Shown here: one piece after another, positions 27,020 through 34,198 of the stretch
Numbering within the stretch: position 1 is the stretch's first letter
Layout: each line of letters begins with the position of its first letter
Assembly (NCBI GenBank): GCA_947258795.1
Contig: CAMYJU010000007.1
Location: 200,712 to 264,711, forward strand
Direction of reading: 5' to 3'
DNA from: an uncultured Gammaproteobacteria bacterium
Lineage (GTDB): Bacteria > Pseudomonadota > Gammaproteobacteria > DRJJ01
Length of the DNA: 64,000 bases
The notes under the pieces: model-generated
Told to the model about the DNA's origin: nothing
Database searches by the model: none
What the model saw: the letters and a program-made list of their open reading frames with translations, nothing else
Translations under genes and position numbers: made by a program

Positions 27020-27490
27020 TTACAAACTGGCGACGCAGTTACTCAGGGTCAGTTCAGGCGGATCGACAGAGAATGTAAAGGGCGATGTTTTCTTCAGCGC
27101 GCTCAGTCCGAGTATTTGTCTGGTTTTGCCCGGGAATACAGCAACCTCAATATTTTCCAGCCAGCAGTTGGAACCAATATTCAGTGCGCTGATTTTGTAC
27201 ACTTTGACAACCATTTTATCTCCGTTGGCGAGTATCCCAACCAGGTCTTTTACGTATTCTGCCTTGCCCTGCCCCTTAAGTACGGACAGGGTTTCTTCAT
27301 TGATTGTGCTGTAACCAGAGCCGGTGTCGACCATCATCCTAACCTCACCCAGTCCCTGAATTTCTCCCTGGACATAGTAGGTAGAGGCACCTGTCGTTTC
27401 CATGCTAATAATGGTTAATGGATTGCTGGCAGTAATCGTTTGGCTAAAGAACACTGTAAATACGGCAATCAGCGTGGTAGACAGCTTCAT
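27020..27490 (-). CDS. secreted clan AA (retropepsin-like) aspartic protease
   Basis: 156 residues. A signal peptide (MKLSTTLIAVFTVFFSQTITA) precedes a small single-domain protease: MMVDTGSGYSTI carries the catalytic DTG (55-57), a flap-like ILANGDKMVV follows, and QILGLSAL is the conserved hydrophobic-hydrophobic-Gly after the second half. This is the retropepsin-like, TIGR02281/gag-asp type pattern; such enzymes act as dimers. Two cysteines (in NCWLE and SNCVASL) could form a disulfide. A strong sigma-28 promoter match lies 115 bases upstream, which would put it in the late flagellar regulon. The substrate is unknown. Confidence 0.85.
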   Translation of the reverse strand: MKLSTTLIAVFTVFFSQTITASNPLTIISMETTGASTYYVQGEIQGLGEVRMMVDTGSGYSTINEETLSVLKGQGKAEYVKDLVGILANGDKMVVKVYKISALNIGSNCWLENIEVAVFPGKTRQILGLSALKKTSPFTFSVDPPELTLSNCVASL

Positions 27491-27816
27491 AAGATTTACT
27501 CTTTATATATTATATGGGTTAGATGCCTGGCAAAGCCTAACATAAAAAGTGCCTATAAGTGTATCAGTCTGCCAGCGGTTCCATATCAGTTAGTCGGTAT
27601 CTAACATATCGGCATTCTGTAAGGGGACTTGATCCCGATCGCGTTGAAAAGGCGGCCGGTAACGTCGAAATGTGCCTGATTTCTCTTTTTAATCAGTTTG
27701 ATATGTGCAGGAGCAGGTGCCTGGGCGGGTTTGCCAGCAGCCCGTTAGCGGTTCGCAGGCCGCAATCAAGCTTTACACGTATTATAAGTATGGGAAATAG
27801 ATCGATAGTCCAGGCT
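27491..27816. other. intergenic region between aspartic protease and fabB
   Basis: 326 bases. It contains the sigma-28-like promoter of the protease gene (27606-27632). The rest is the 3' side of fabB. I see no other convincing gene; a plus-strand frame across 27559-28044 is a shadow of fabB. Confidence 0.6.
27606..27632 (-). promoter_or_regulatory. putative sigma-28 (FliA) promoter upstream of the aspartic protease gene
   Basis: Read on the minus strand: TCAAG, exactly 14 bases, GCCGATAT. This is the same -35, spacing and -10 as upstream of flgM and cheV. Predicted 5' leader to the protease start is about 108 bases. Confidence 0.65.
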
Positions 27817-29037
27817 TTACGAATCAGTGTAGCGTTGTATGACCAGACAGGCATTGGTACCGCCAAAGCCGAAATTATTGGTCAATATCGTATTCAGCCC
27901 CACCTGGTCTTGCCGTGCAGTCACAATCGGGAAATCCCGGGCGCGTTTATCCAAATCAGTGATGTTGGCCGAGGCCTGGATAAAGCCATGCTCCATCATC
28001 AGCAGGGAATAGATAGTCTCCTGTGCGCCAGATGCCCCCAGTGAGTGACCGGCCAGTGATTTGCTCGAACTCAAAGGCGGGACCCGGTCGCCCAATACGC
28101 TGCGGATGGCCTCCAGTTCCTTGACATCGCCAACCGGTGTACTGGTGCCATGCGTATTGATGTAGTCCGGCGTTGCGTTAACCGTGGACAGCGCCTGTTT
28201 CATGCAACGGGCAGCTCCCTCTCCGGAAGGTGCGACCATATCGACGCCATCGGAGGTGGCGCCATAGCCGGTAATCTCGGCATAGATATGTGCGCCACGG
28301 TCCAGCGCATGCTGAAGTTCCTCGATAACCAGTACCGCACCGCCACCAGCAATGACAAAACCGTCACGCGAGGCGTCATAGGTACGTGAAGCGGTTTCAG
28401 GTGTATCGTTATAGCTGGTGGACAATGCGCCCATCGCATCAAACAGCATGCTTAGTGTCCAGTGTTCCTCTTCACCACCGCCGGCAAAGACGATGTCCTG
28501 TTTGCCCATCTGGATCTGCTCCATCGCGTTACCAATACAATGGGTACTGGTCGCGCAGGCGGAGCTAATCGAATAGTTGATGCCTTTTATTTTAAACGGT
28601 GTTGCCAGGCAGGCCGAAGTCGTACTGGCCATGGTTCGGGGTACCATGTACGGACCTACGCGTTTAATGCCGCGGTTGCGCAGGATATCGGCGGCCTCGA
28701 CCTGGTTGAAGGAAGAGGCGCCGCCCGATCCCATGATCAGACCGGTGCGGGGATTGGAAACCTGTTCTTCAGTGAGCCCGGCGTCTGCTATCGCCTGCTG
28801 CATCGCGATATAGGCAAAGGCGGCGGCATCACCCATAAAGCGGCGTGCCTTGCGATCGATATGGTCTTCGATATTCAGATCAATGCTGCCGGCGATATGG
28901 CTGCGCATGCCCATATCCTGGTATTCCTGCTTGAAGCGGATACCTGATTTGCCCTCATACAGGGAATTCAGGACATCCTGTTTATTGTTGCCCAGACAGG
29001 AAACTATGCCATAGCCGCTAATTACTACACGTTTCAT
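27817..29037 (-). CDS. fabB: beta-ketoacyl-ACP synthase I
   Basis: 406 residues, the usual FabB length. The protein begins [18 protein letters not shown] and holds the catalytic Cys161 in [11 protein letters not shown], the two histidines in [11 protein letters not shown] and [11 protein letters not shown], and [10 protein letters not shown] at the C-terminus. It condenses malonyl-ACP with acyl-ACP in type II fatty acid synthesis and is needed for unsaturated fatty acids. It lies 12 bases downstream of fabA on the same strand. The fabA-fabB operon is the classical unsaturated fatty acid pair of gammaproteobacteria. Confidence 0.97.
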   Translation of the reverse strand: MKRVVISGYGIVSCLGNNKQDVLNSLYEGKSGIRFKQEYQDMGMRSHIAGSIDLNIEDHIDRKARRFMGDAAAFAYIAMQQAIADAGLTEEQVSNPRTGLIMGSGGASSFNQVEAADILRNRGIKRVGPYMVPRTMASTTSACLATPFKIKGINYSISSACATSTHCIGNAMEQIQMGKQDIVFAGGGEEEHWTLSMLFDAMGALSTSYNDTPETASRTYDASRDGFVIAGGGAVLVIEELQHALDRGAHIYAEITGYGATSDGVDMVAPSGEGAARCMKQALSTVNATPDYINTHGTSTPVGDVKELEAIRSVLGDRVPPLSSSKSLAGHSLGASGAQETIYSLLMMEHGFIQASANITDLDKRARDFPIVTARQDQVGLNTILTNNFGFGGTNACLVIQRYTDS

Positions 29038-29049
29038 AACACTCGGGTC

Positions 29050-29565
29050 CTATAAGGATTGTTCTTCGGTAAACAGGCCGACGCGGAGATTTTTGGCATG
29101 ATAAATTTCCTTGCCACCCGATTCAACCACACCGTCAGCAATACCAAGCACCAGGCCTCTGGAAATAACTCTCTTAATATCAATTTGGTACGTGACCAGT
29201 TCGGCACCAGGTAGAATCTGGCCACTGAATTTAACCTCGCCGACCCCCAGGGCGCGGCCTTTGCCGTGATGATCACACCAGCCCATAAAAAAGCCAACCA
29301 GTTGCCACATCGCATCCAGGCCGAGGCAGCCCGGCATCACCGGGTCTCCCGGAAAATGGCATTCAAAAAACCACAGATCCGGTGAAATATCCAGTTCCGC
29401 CTTGATTTCACCTTTACCATAGAGGCCGCCCTGGTCGGATATATGGGTAATCCGGTCCAGCATCAGCATATTCGGCAGCGGTAACTGTGGATTTCCCGGA
29501 CCAAACAGCTCACCACGACCGCATTTGAGCAGCTCATCACGTGTAAAGGAATTCTGTTGTGACAT
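29050..29565 (-). CDS. fabA: 3-hydroxydecanoyl-ACP dehydratase/isomerase
   Basis: 171 residues from the ATG at 29565, preceded by AGGGTAA; this start aligns with the normal FabA N-terminus, whereas an upstream ATG at 29610 gives an extra 15 residues. The hot-dog fold active site is seen: His70 in [15 protein letters not shown] and Asp84 in LGLDAMWQ. FabA dehydrates 3-hydroxydecanoyl-ACP and isomerises the product, which starts unsaturated fatty acid synthesis; FabB extends it. Co-transcribed with fabB. Its promoter must lie at 29566-29748, shared with divergent uup. Confidence 0.97.
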   Translation of the reverse strand: MSQQNSFTRDELLKCGRGELFGPGNPQLPLPNMLMLDRITHISDQGGLYGKGEIKAELDISPDLWFFECHFPGDPVMPGCLGLDAMWQLVGFFMGWCDHHGKGRALGVGEVKFSGQILPGAELVTYQIDIKRVISRGLVLGIADGVVESGGKEIYHAKNLRVGLFTEEQSL

Positions 29566-29748
29566 GTATATTACCCTAGTTCGTACATGGATCGGATTGA
29601 TCCGGATCATATTGTATACGGATTACAGGCCATATAGCCATTGGATTGCATGATTGGCCTGTTGGAATTTTTTATTAGCGAATACCGGCACAGACCGGGC
29701 GGTCAGGCGATATAATAGCCTGCACATAATTTCGGATATGACATAAAC

Positions 29749-31653
29749 ATGACACCAGTATTGACACTGAAAAATACCTCACTGAGTTTCGGGTATGTTG
29801 CCCTGCTTGACGCCATCGAACTGGTGGTTGAGAGCGGCGAGCGCTTGTGCGTGGTCGGGCGGAATGGTACCGGCAAATCCAGTCTGCTGAAGGTCCTATA
29901 TGGTGACGTGCAGGCTGATGAGGGTGAACGCTGGGTGCGTCCGGGACTGCGTATCGCACGCCTTGAACAGGAACTGCCTGAAGCGACTCACGGCAATGCC
30001 TATGATGTGGTCGCACAGGGCCTGGGCCGGCTCGGACAACTGATACAGGAATATCACCATGCCGTCGTGGAACTGGAACACAACCACAGCGAACAGCAGA
30101 TCGACCATGTTTCAAGATTGCAGCATGAACTGGAGTCGGCTGATGGCTGGCGTTTCGAGCAGCGAATTAACACCATGTTATCGAAAATGGAATTGCCACC
30201 TGAGCAGGAAATCAGCACGCTGTCCGGCGGTATGCAACGGCGTGTGTTACTGGCCCGAGCCCTGGTAACTGATCCTGAGCTACTGTTGCTGGATGAGCCG
30301 ACCAATCACCTGGACATCGAAGGGATTACCTGGCTGGAAGAGTATTTATCTAGTTATAGTGGCGCGCTGGTATTCGTAACCCATGACCGTAGTTTCCTGC
30401 AGCACATGGCGACTCGCATACTGGAACTGGACAGGGGGATGCTGAGTTCATGGCCCGGTGACTATGCCAACTATCTGGTCAAGCGGGAAGAACGTCTTGC
30501 CGTTGAAGCCGAACAGAATGCCAGATTTGATAAAAAGCTGGCACAGGAAGAGGTCTGGATACGTCAGGGGATCAAGGCCAGGCGAACCCGTAATGAAGGA
30601 CGGGTCAGGGCGTTGAAGTCATTGCGCGAACAACGCAAGGCGAGAAGAGAAATGCAGGGCAAGGTGCGTCTGAATCTGGATTCGACTGAACAGTCGGGAA
30701 AGCTGGTTGCTGAAGTAGAGCATATCTGTGTCAGCTTTCAGAGCGAGCCGCTGATCAGTGATTTTTCCACCCGCATCATGCGTGGTGACCGCATCGGCAT
30801 TATCGGACCCAATGGTGTGGGTAAAACCACGTTGATTCGTACTTTACTCGGTGAGCTGAAACCGGACTCCGGTTTGGTAAAGCTGGGCAGCAAGCTGCAA
30901 ATTGCCTATTTTGACCAGACCCGCGCTCAGCTGGATCCGGAAAAGAGTGTTGAAGACAATCTGAATCGTGGTAGTGAGATGGTCAGTATCAACGGCAGGC
31001 AAATGCATGTAATCAGCTATTTGCAGAATTTCCTGTTCACGCCGGAACGAATCAGATCTCCGGTCAAATCACTTTCAGGGGGTGAGCGCAACCGGCTGCT
31101 GCTGGCACGTCTTTTTACCCGGCCGGCCAATGTGCTGGTCATGGATGAGCCGACCAATGACCTGGATGTCGAGACCCTGGAGTTGCTGGAAGAGCTGTTG
31201 AGTGAATTTGACGGCACCCTGCTGCTGGTCAGTCACGATCGCGCTTTTCTGGATAACGTCGTAACCTCTACCATCGTATTTGAGGGTGACGGGAAGCTGG
31301 GTGAGTATGTCGGCGGCTACCAGGACTGGTATGACTATCAGCAACAGCATGATACGTCAGGCGAGATTATAGGGAACAAGCCCAAAAAACCCGAAAACAG
31401 GTCCATCAAGCAGGTCGCAGCAACCGCGAAGTCGGCAAAACTCAGCTACAAGGATCAACGTGAGCTGGACAGCTTGCCTGAAAAGATTGAATCCCTGGAG
31501 TCGAAACAGCAAGCCCTGGATGAGCAGATCAATGACCCCGGTTTCTATCAGCAGGATCAACAATATATTCAGGATAAACTGTCTGATTTGGCAGAAGTAG
31601 CGCAGGACCTGGAACAGGCCTACCAACGCTGGGATAGGCTTGAAAACAACTAA
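29749..31653 (+). CDS. uup: ABC-F family ATPase Uup
   Basis: 634 residues with two ABC ATPase domains in one chain and no membrane segment. Walker A motifs are GRNGTGKSSL and GPNGVGKTTL; the ABC signatures are LSGGMQRRV and LSGGERNRL; Walker B are LLLDEPTNHLD and LVMDEPTNDLD. The linker is the basic ABC-F type (RRTRNEGRVRALKSLREQRKARR). The C-terminus holds the coiled-coil Uup domain (about 560-634). ABC-F proteins act on ribosomes; Uup also affects precise transposon excision and Holliday junction binding. Divergent from fabA. A short GC hairpin (31682-31700) after the stop is a possible weak terminator. Confidence 0.95.
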   Translation: MTPVLTLKNTSLSFGYVALLDAIELVVESGERLCVVGRNGTGKSSLLKVLYGDVQADEGERWVRPGLRIARLEQELPEATHGNAYDVVAQGLGRLGQLIQEYHHAVVELEHNHSEQQIDHVSRLQHELESADGWRFEQRINTMLSKMELPPEQEISTLSGGMQRRVLLARALVTDPELLLLDEPTNHLDIEGITWLEEYLSSYSGALVFVTHDRSFLQHMATRILELDRGMLSSWPGDYANYLVKREERLAVEAEQNARFDKKLAQEEVWIRQGIKARRTRNEGRVRALKSLREQRKARREMQGKVRLNLDSTEQSGKLVAEVEHICVSFQSEPLISDFSTRIMRGDRIGIIGPNGVGKTTLIRTLLGELKPDSGLVKLGSKLQIAYFDQTRAQLDPEKSVEDNLNRGSEMVSINGRQMHVISYLQNFLFTPERIRSPVKSLSGGERNRLLLARLFTRPANVLVMDEPTNDLDVETLELLEELLSEFDGTLLLVSHDRAFLDNVVTSTIVFEGDGKLGEYVGGYQDWYDYQQQHDTSGEIIGNKPKKPENRSIKQVAATAKSAKLSYKDQRELDSLPEKIESLESKQQALDEQINDPGFYQQDQQYIQDKLSDLAEVAQDLEQAYQRWDRLENN

Positions 31654-31681
31654 TCTCTGACTATTATTCAGTGGATGCTTT

Positions 31682-31700
31682 AAGCCTGATCTTCGGGCTT
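31682..31700 (+). terminator. weak terminator-like hairpin after uup
   Basis: AAGCCTGA pairs with TCGGGCTT (one G-T pair) around a 3-base loop, 29 bases after the uup stop. There is no T-run, so the call is tentative. Confidence 0.3.
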
Positions 31701-31803
31701 ACTAAAATAGTCGAACGCATACCCTGTCGGTCATGTTTGCTGTAGCCATGGCCAGGGGATAAAATCAGGCGTTGTTTGATTGATCACGAATACGGAGCCG
31801 CCT

Positions 31804-32346
31804 ATGTCAGGTATGATTTCCCGCTTAATCCTGTTGCTGTTGATCCCGCTAGTGTCGGGCCTGTCCCTGTCCATGGTCCGAGCAGAAGAAGGAGCCATCC
31901 AGATACTGGCGCCATGGGAAGGTGAGGGAAAAATGTATCAGGTGGGTCCGGATACCATACGTTTCATCGGCACCTTTGAAGGCATCATGTATATGGAGAA
32001 TAACAGGCATGAGCTCAGTGCTGCTTCTTTTGTATGCCCGACTACTCAGGACATCAATACCGGTACCGGGGAAATCAGTGCCGAGGGCCGTTGTCATATC
32101 GCTGCGAAACACGGCAAGGTGTTTGCCGGATTTGAATGCAAAGGCAAGCAGGGTAGTTGCGAAGGTGAGTTCAGCATCATCGCCGGCACAGACAACCTGA
32201 AAGGTATTAGTGGCTCCGGTCCGATGCATGCCCGTACTGCAGTTGGGAAAGATGTCGGGAATATAACCAGTGGTGATGCGGTGCACGCGGCCAAGGGGCT
32301 GGTAGTCTGGCCTGAAATGATAATCAAACTGCCGGTAACGAATTAA
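31804..32346 (+). CDS. periplasmic protein of unknown function
   Basis: 180 residues from the ATG at 31804, with GGAG about 7 bases upstream. A TTG at 31780 and an ATG at 31813 are other options. A signal peptide (MSGMISRLILLLLIPLVSG, cut after VRA) leads to a glycine-rich beta-type mature protein with three or four cysteines (in SFVCPTT, GRCHIAA, FECKGKQGSCEG), so disulfides are likely. I recognise no named family. Repeated GTFEG, GKVFAGFEC and ISGSGPMHA stretches suggest a small beta-barrel or sandwich. A strong terminator follows. No operon partner. Confidence 0.8.
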   Translation: MSGMISRLILLLLIPLVSGLSLSMVRAEEGAIQILAPWEGEGKMYQVGPDTIRFIGTFEGIMYMENNRHELSAASFVCPTTQDINTGTGEISAEGRCHIAAKHGKVFAGFECKGKQGSCEGEFSIIAGTDNLKGISGSGPMHARTAVGKDVGNITSGDAVHAAKGLVVWPEMIIKLPVTN

Positions 32347-32370
32347 CCATAACCAGACTATTCATTGAAT

Positions 32371-32407
32371 AAAAAAAGCCCGGCGGTCAACCCGCCGGGC
32401 TTTTTTT
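32371..32407. terminator. strong bidirectional intrinsic terminator
   Basis: GCCCGGCGG pairs with CCGCCGGGC around TCAAC. It is flanked by A7 on the left and T7 on the right, so it terminates both the plus-strand periplasmic protein gene and the minus-strand adk gene. Confidence 0.95.
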
Positions 32408-32426
32408 CAGCTTTCAGGCTTGACTG

Positions 32427-33071
32427 TTAATCCAGGTTGGCCTTGATCGCATTAATTACCGCGTCGCTGGAGGTCGCATCAACGGTAATGAGCATACCTT
32501 CATTATCGTAGAAGCCGATTAATGGTGCGGTTTTCTCATTGTAGGTAGCCAGACGGTTGCTGATCGCCTCTTCGGTTTCATCTTCACGCTGAACAACATC
32601 ACTGCCACACTTGTCGCAGACACCTTCCTTCTGCGGCGGGTTACTCTTGACGTTGTAAATGGCCTGGCAATCCGGGTTAACGCAGGTACGACGTGTGGTC
32701 AGGCGATCCAGGATAACCTCGCGTGCTACATCGATATTAACGGCCATATCCAGCTTCACGCCAATACGTTCCAGCAGTTCCTTGAGTTGTTCGGCCTGTG
32801 GGATAGTGCGCGGAAAGCCATCCAGCAGGAAACCCTTTTCACAATCCGGCTCCTGCAGGCGCTGTTCCATGATACCCATGATCAGGTCATCCGGTACCAG
32901 GTCGCCGGCCTTCATAAAGGCCTCAGCCTTTTTGCCGAGTTCGGTACCAGCCTGCACGGCACCACGCAGGATGTCACCGGTTGAAATCTGTACAGAGCCA
33001 TCAATTGCAGTCAGCAACTTGGCTACAGTGCCTTTACCTGCGCCCGGGGCGCCTAGCAGTATCAATTTCAT
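32427..33071 (-). CDS. adk: adenylate kinase with cysteine-type (zinc) LID
   Basis: 214 residues, the normal long-form length. The P-loop is GAPGAGKGT near the N-terminus, followed by the AMP-binding region (STGDILRG, GFPRT). The LID (about 122-160) carries four cysteines: Cys130, Cys135, Cys152 and Cys155. This is the zinc-binding form common in Gram-positive bacteria, whereas the well-known enteric enzyme has His, Ser, Asp and Thr at these sites. It converts ATP and AMP to two ADP. The gene has its own terminator (32371-32407) downstream and no operon partner in the window. Confidence 0.96.
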   Translation of the reverse strand: MKLILLGAPGAGKGTVAKLLTAIDGSVQISTGDILRGAVQAGTELGKKAEAFMKAGDLVPDDLIMGIMEQRLQEPDCEKGFLLDGFPRTIPQAEQLKELLERIGVKLDMAVNIDVAREVILDRLTTRRTCVNPDCQAIYNVKSNPPQKEGVCDKCGSDVVQREDETEEAISNRLATYNEKTAPLIGFYDNEGMLITVDATSSDAVINAIKANLD

Positions 33072-33231
33072 GTTAAATTCTCTTCTGGTTAGCGGTAGTG
33101 TTGGTGCGCATAATCTATATAAATAATCTGTTCAGGGCAAGGCTGCATACCTGAAACTTGCACATAAATAACTGATTCTTGGATAAAATGATTTATCGCT
33201 ATACGGGCAGTCGTTGTCGCGGACCCAATAC

Positions 33232-33260
33232 TTGACAAAACTGCTAAGGTAATTCAGAAT
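33232..33260 (+). promoter_or_regulatory. putative sigma-70 promoter of the DsrC-like gene
   Basis: A perfect TTGACA, a 17-base spacer, then CAGAAT. Predicted start of transcription near 33267, giving a leader of about 65 bases before the ATG at 33334. Confidence 0.6.
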
Positions 33261-33333
33261 TGCCGTCCAGAAAAGTACACCATTTGTGTACGTGGCGAAG
33301 AATTTGTGTCAATCGTAAATTATGAGGTTTATT

Positions 33334-33627
33334 ATGGATTTACCAGAACGTGACGGGGATGGCTACCTGTGCAATATTAATGACTGGACCCCGGAAATCG
33401 GCCGGGCGATGGCTGAACAGGACGATATTGAGCTGGACGATATGAAGTGGGAGCAGATCTTGAAAGCACGTGAGTACTATGAGGAGAATTCCACTGTGCC
33501 ACCCATCCGGAAATTCGCCAAATACATCGGTCAGGACCAGAAAGAGATATTCAAGATGTGGATGACCGGTCCGATGAAGCCCATTAGCAAGTATGGCGGA
33601 TTACCAAAACCGACCGGTTGTGTATAA
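33334..33627 (+). CDS. DsrC/TusE-family sulfur-carrier-like protein with one conserved Cys
   Basis: 97 residues from the ATG at 33334, with AGG 8 bases upstream. It has the DsrC fold pattern: NINDWTPEIGRAMAEQDDI, then the helix KFAKYIGQDQKEIFKMW, and the C-terminal arm ending GGLPKPTGCV with the penultimate Cys96. True DsrC proteins have a second Cys ten or eleven residues before it; here that position is Lys or Ser. So it is more like TusE (tRNA thiolation relay) or a regulatory DsrC homologue. No dsrEFH, tusBCD or sulfur oxidation gene is adjacent. It is monocistronic, with its own promoter and terminator. Confidence 0.87.
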   Translation: MDLPERDGDGYLCNINDWTPEIGRAMAEQDDIELDDMKWEQILKAREYYEENSTVPPIRKFAKYIGQDQKEIFKMWMTGPMKPISKYGGLPKPTGCV

Positions 33628-33945
33628 CGCCCTGGGCTAGCTTCAGGTCATACTGACTGATCCGAAGCAGACTCCATACCTCAAGGCGCCGCCATAGTGA
33701 GCGGAAGGTTCCATCAGGGCCTTCCGCTTTTTTTTATCCTGACAGGCAAAATTATCTTTTAATCACGATATCGATTCGACTGTAATTCCTGCCCAAATAT
33801 TATGGAAATGGTTTTGTGTGCAGACCGGTGTCTTGATGTGAACTAACGATCAGTGTTCAAATTTGAGTTGGTTGCGTCTTGTGACTTGCACGGCATGGTG
33901 GCGCCTGTGTACTATGCATTTGATCAAAATCACAAAGGAGCAAAC
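33628..33945. other. intergenic region with terminator
   Basis: 318 bases between the DsrC-like and zinc-ribbon genes. The intrinsic terminator at 33701-33735 closes the first gene. The right part is AT-rich and must carry the promoter of the zinc-ribbon gene; the frame is also open upstream to a GTG at 33853, so an extended N-terminus cannot be excluded. Confidence 0.55.
33701..33735 (+). terminator. intrinsic terminator of the DsrC-like gene
   Basis: GCGGAAGG pairs with CCTTCCGC around an 11-base loop, followed by eight T. Confidence 0.9.
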
Positions 33946-34146
33946 GTGGCCCAACCAATATGTCCCGAATGTTCAGCCAGCGGTATCGAGCATATCGTTT
34001 CCAAAGACAGTGTTGAACATTCACGTCGCCGAGAAGCCTGGTTTTATGTTGTTTTTTGTTCAGAATGCGGTCACGTATACGGGGTATTCAGCAAGCATGT
34101 GTTTACCCAGGGTAAGCCGGTCCAGTTTGTTATGCCTGGCAAATGA
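33946..34146 (+). CDS. small zinc-ribbon protein
   Basis: 66 residues from the GTG at 33946. This start is chosen because an ideal AAAGGAG ribosome site lies 5 bases upstream and the protein then begins right at the first zinc knuckle (AQPICPEC). A second CxxC follows (VFCSECGHVYGVF), so the four cysteines make a zinc ribbon. The frame is open further upstream, to a GTG at 33853, but those residues look non-conserved. The small proteins of this type (with GIEHIVSKDS and GHVYGVF) are, from memory, widespread in proteobacteria but without assigned function. It precedes the HAMP pseudokinase gene by 52 bases. Confidence 0.7.
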   Translation: MAQPICPECSASGIEHIVSKDSVEHSRRREAWFYVVFCSECGHVYGVFSKHVFTQGKPVQFVMPGK

Positions 34147-34198
34147 ACGGATCAACATCAGATAGAGTCCATTATCCATAACCCGGTTGGTTGGGGAC

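Noticed and set aside
27559-28044. Plus-strand frame of 161 codons near fabB
   Set aside because: Most of it is antisense to fabB; no family pattern.
33853-33945. N-terminal extension of the zinc-ribbon protein from GTG 33853
   Set aside because: An ideal AAAGGAG site lies just before GTG 33946, and the protein then begins at its first CxxC; the extension looks non-coding. Not fully excluded.
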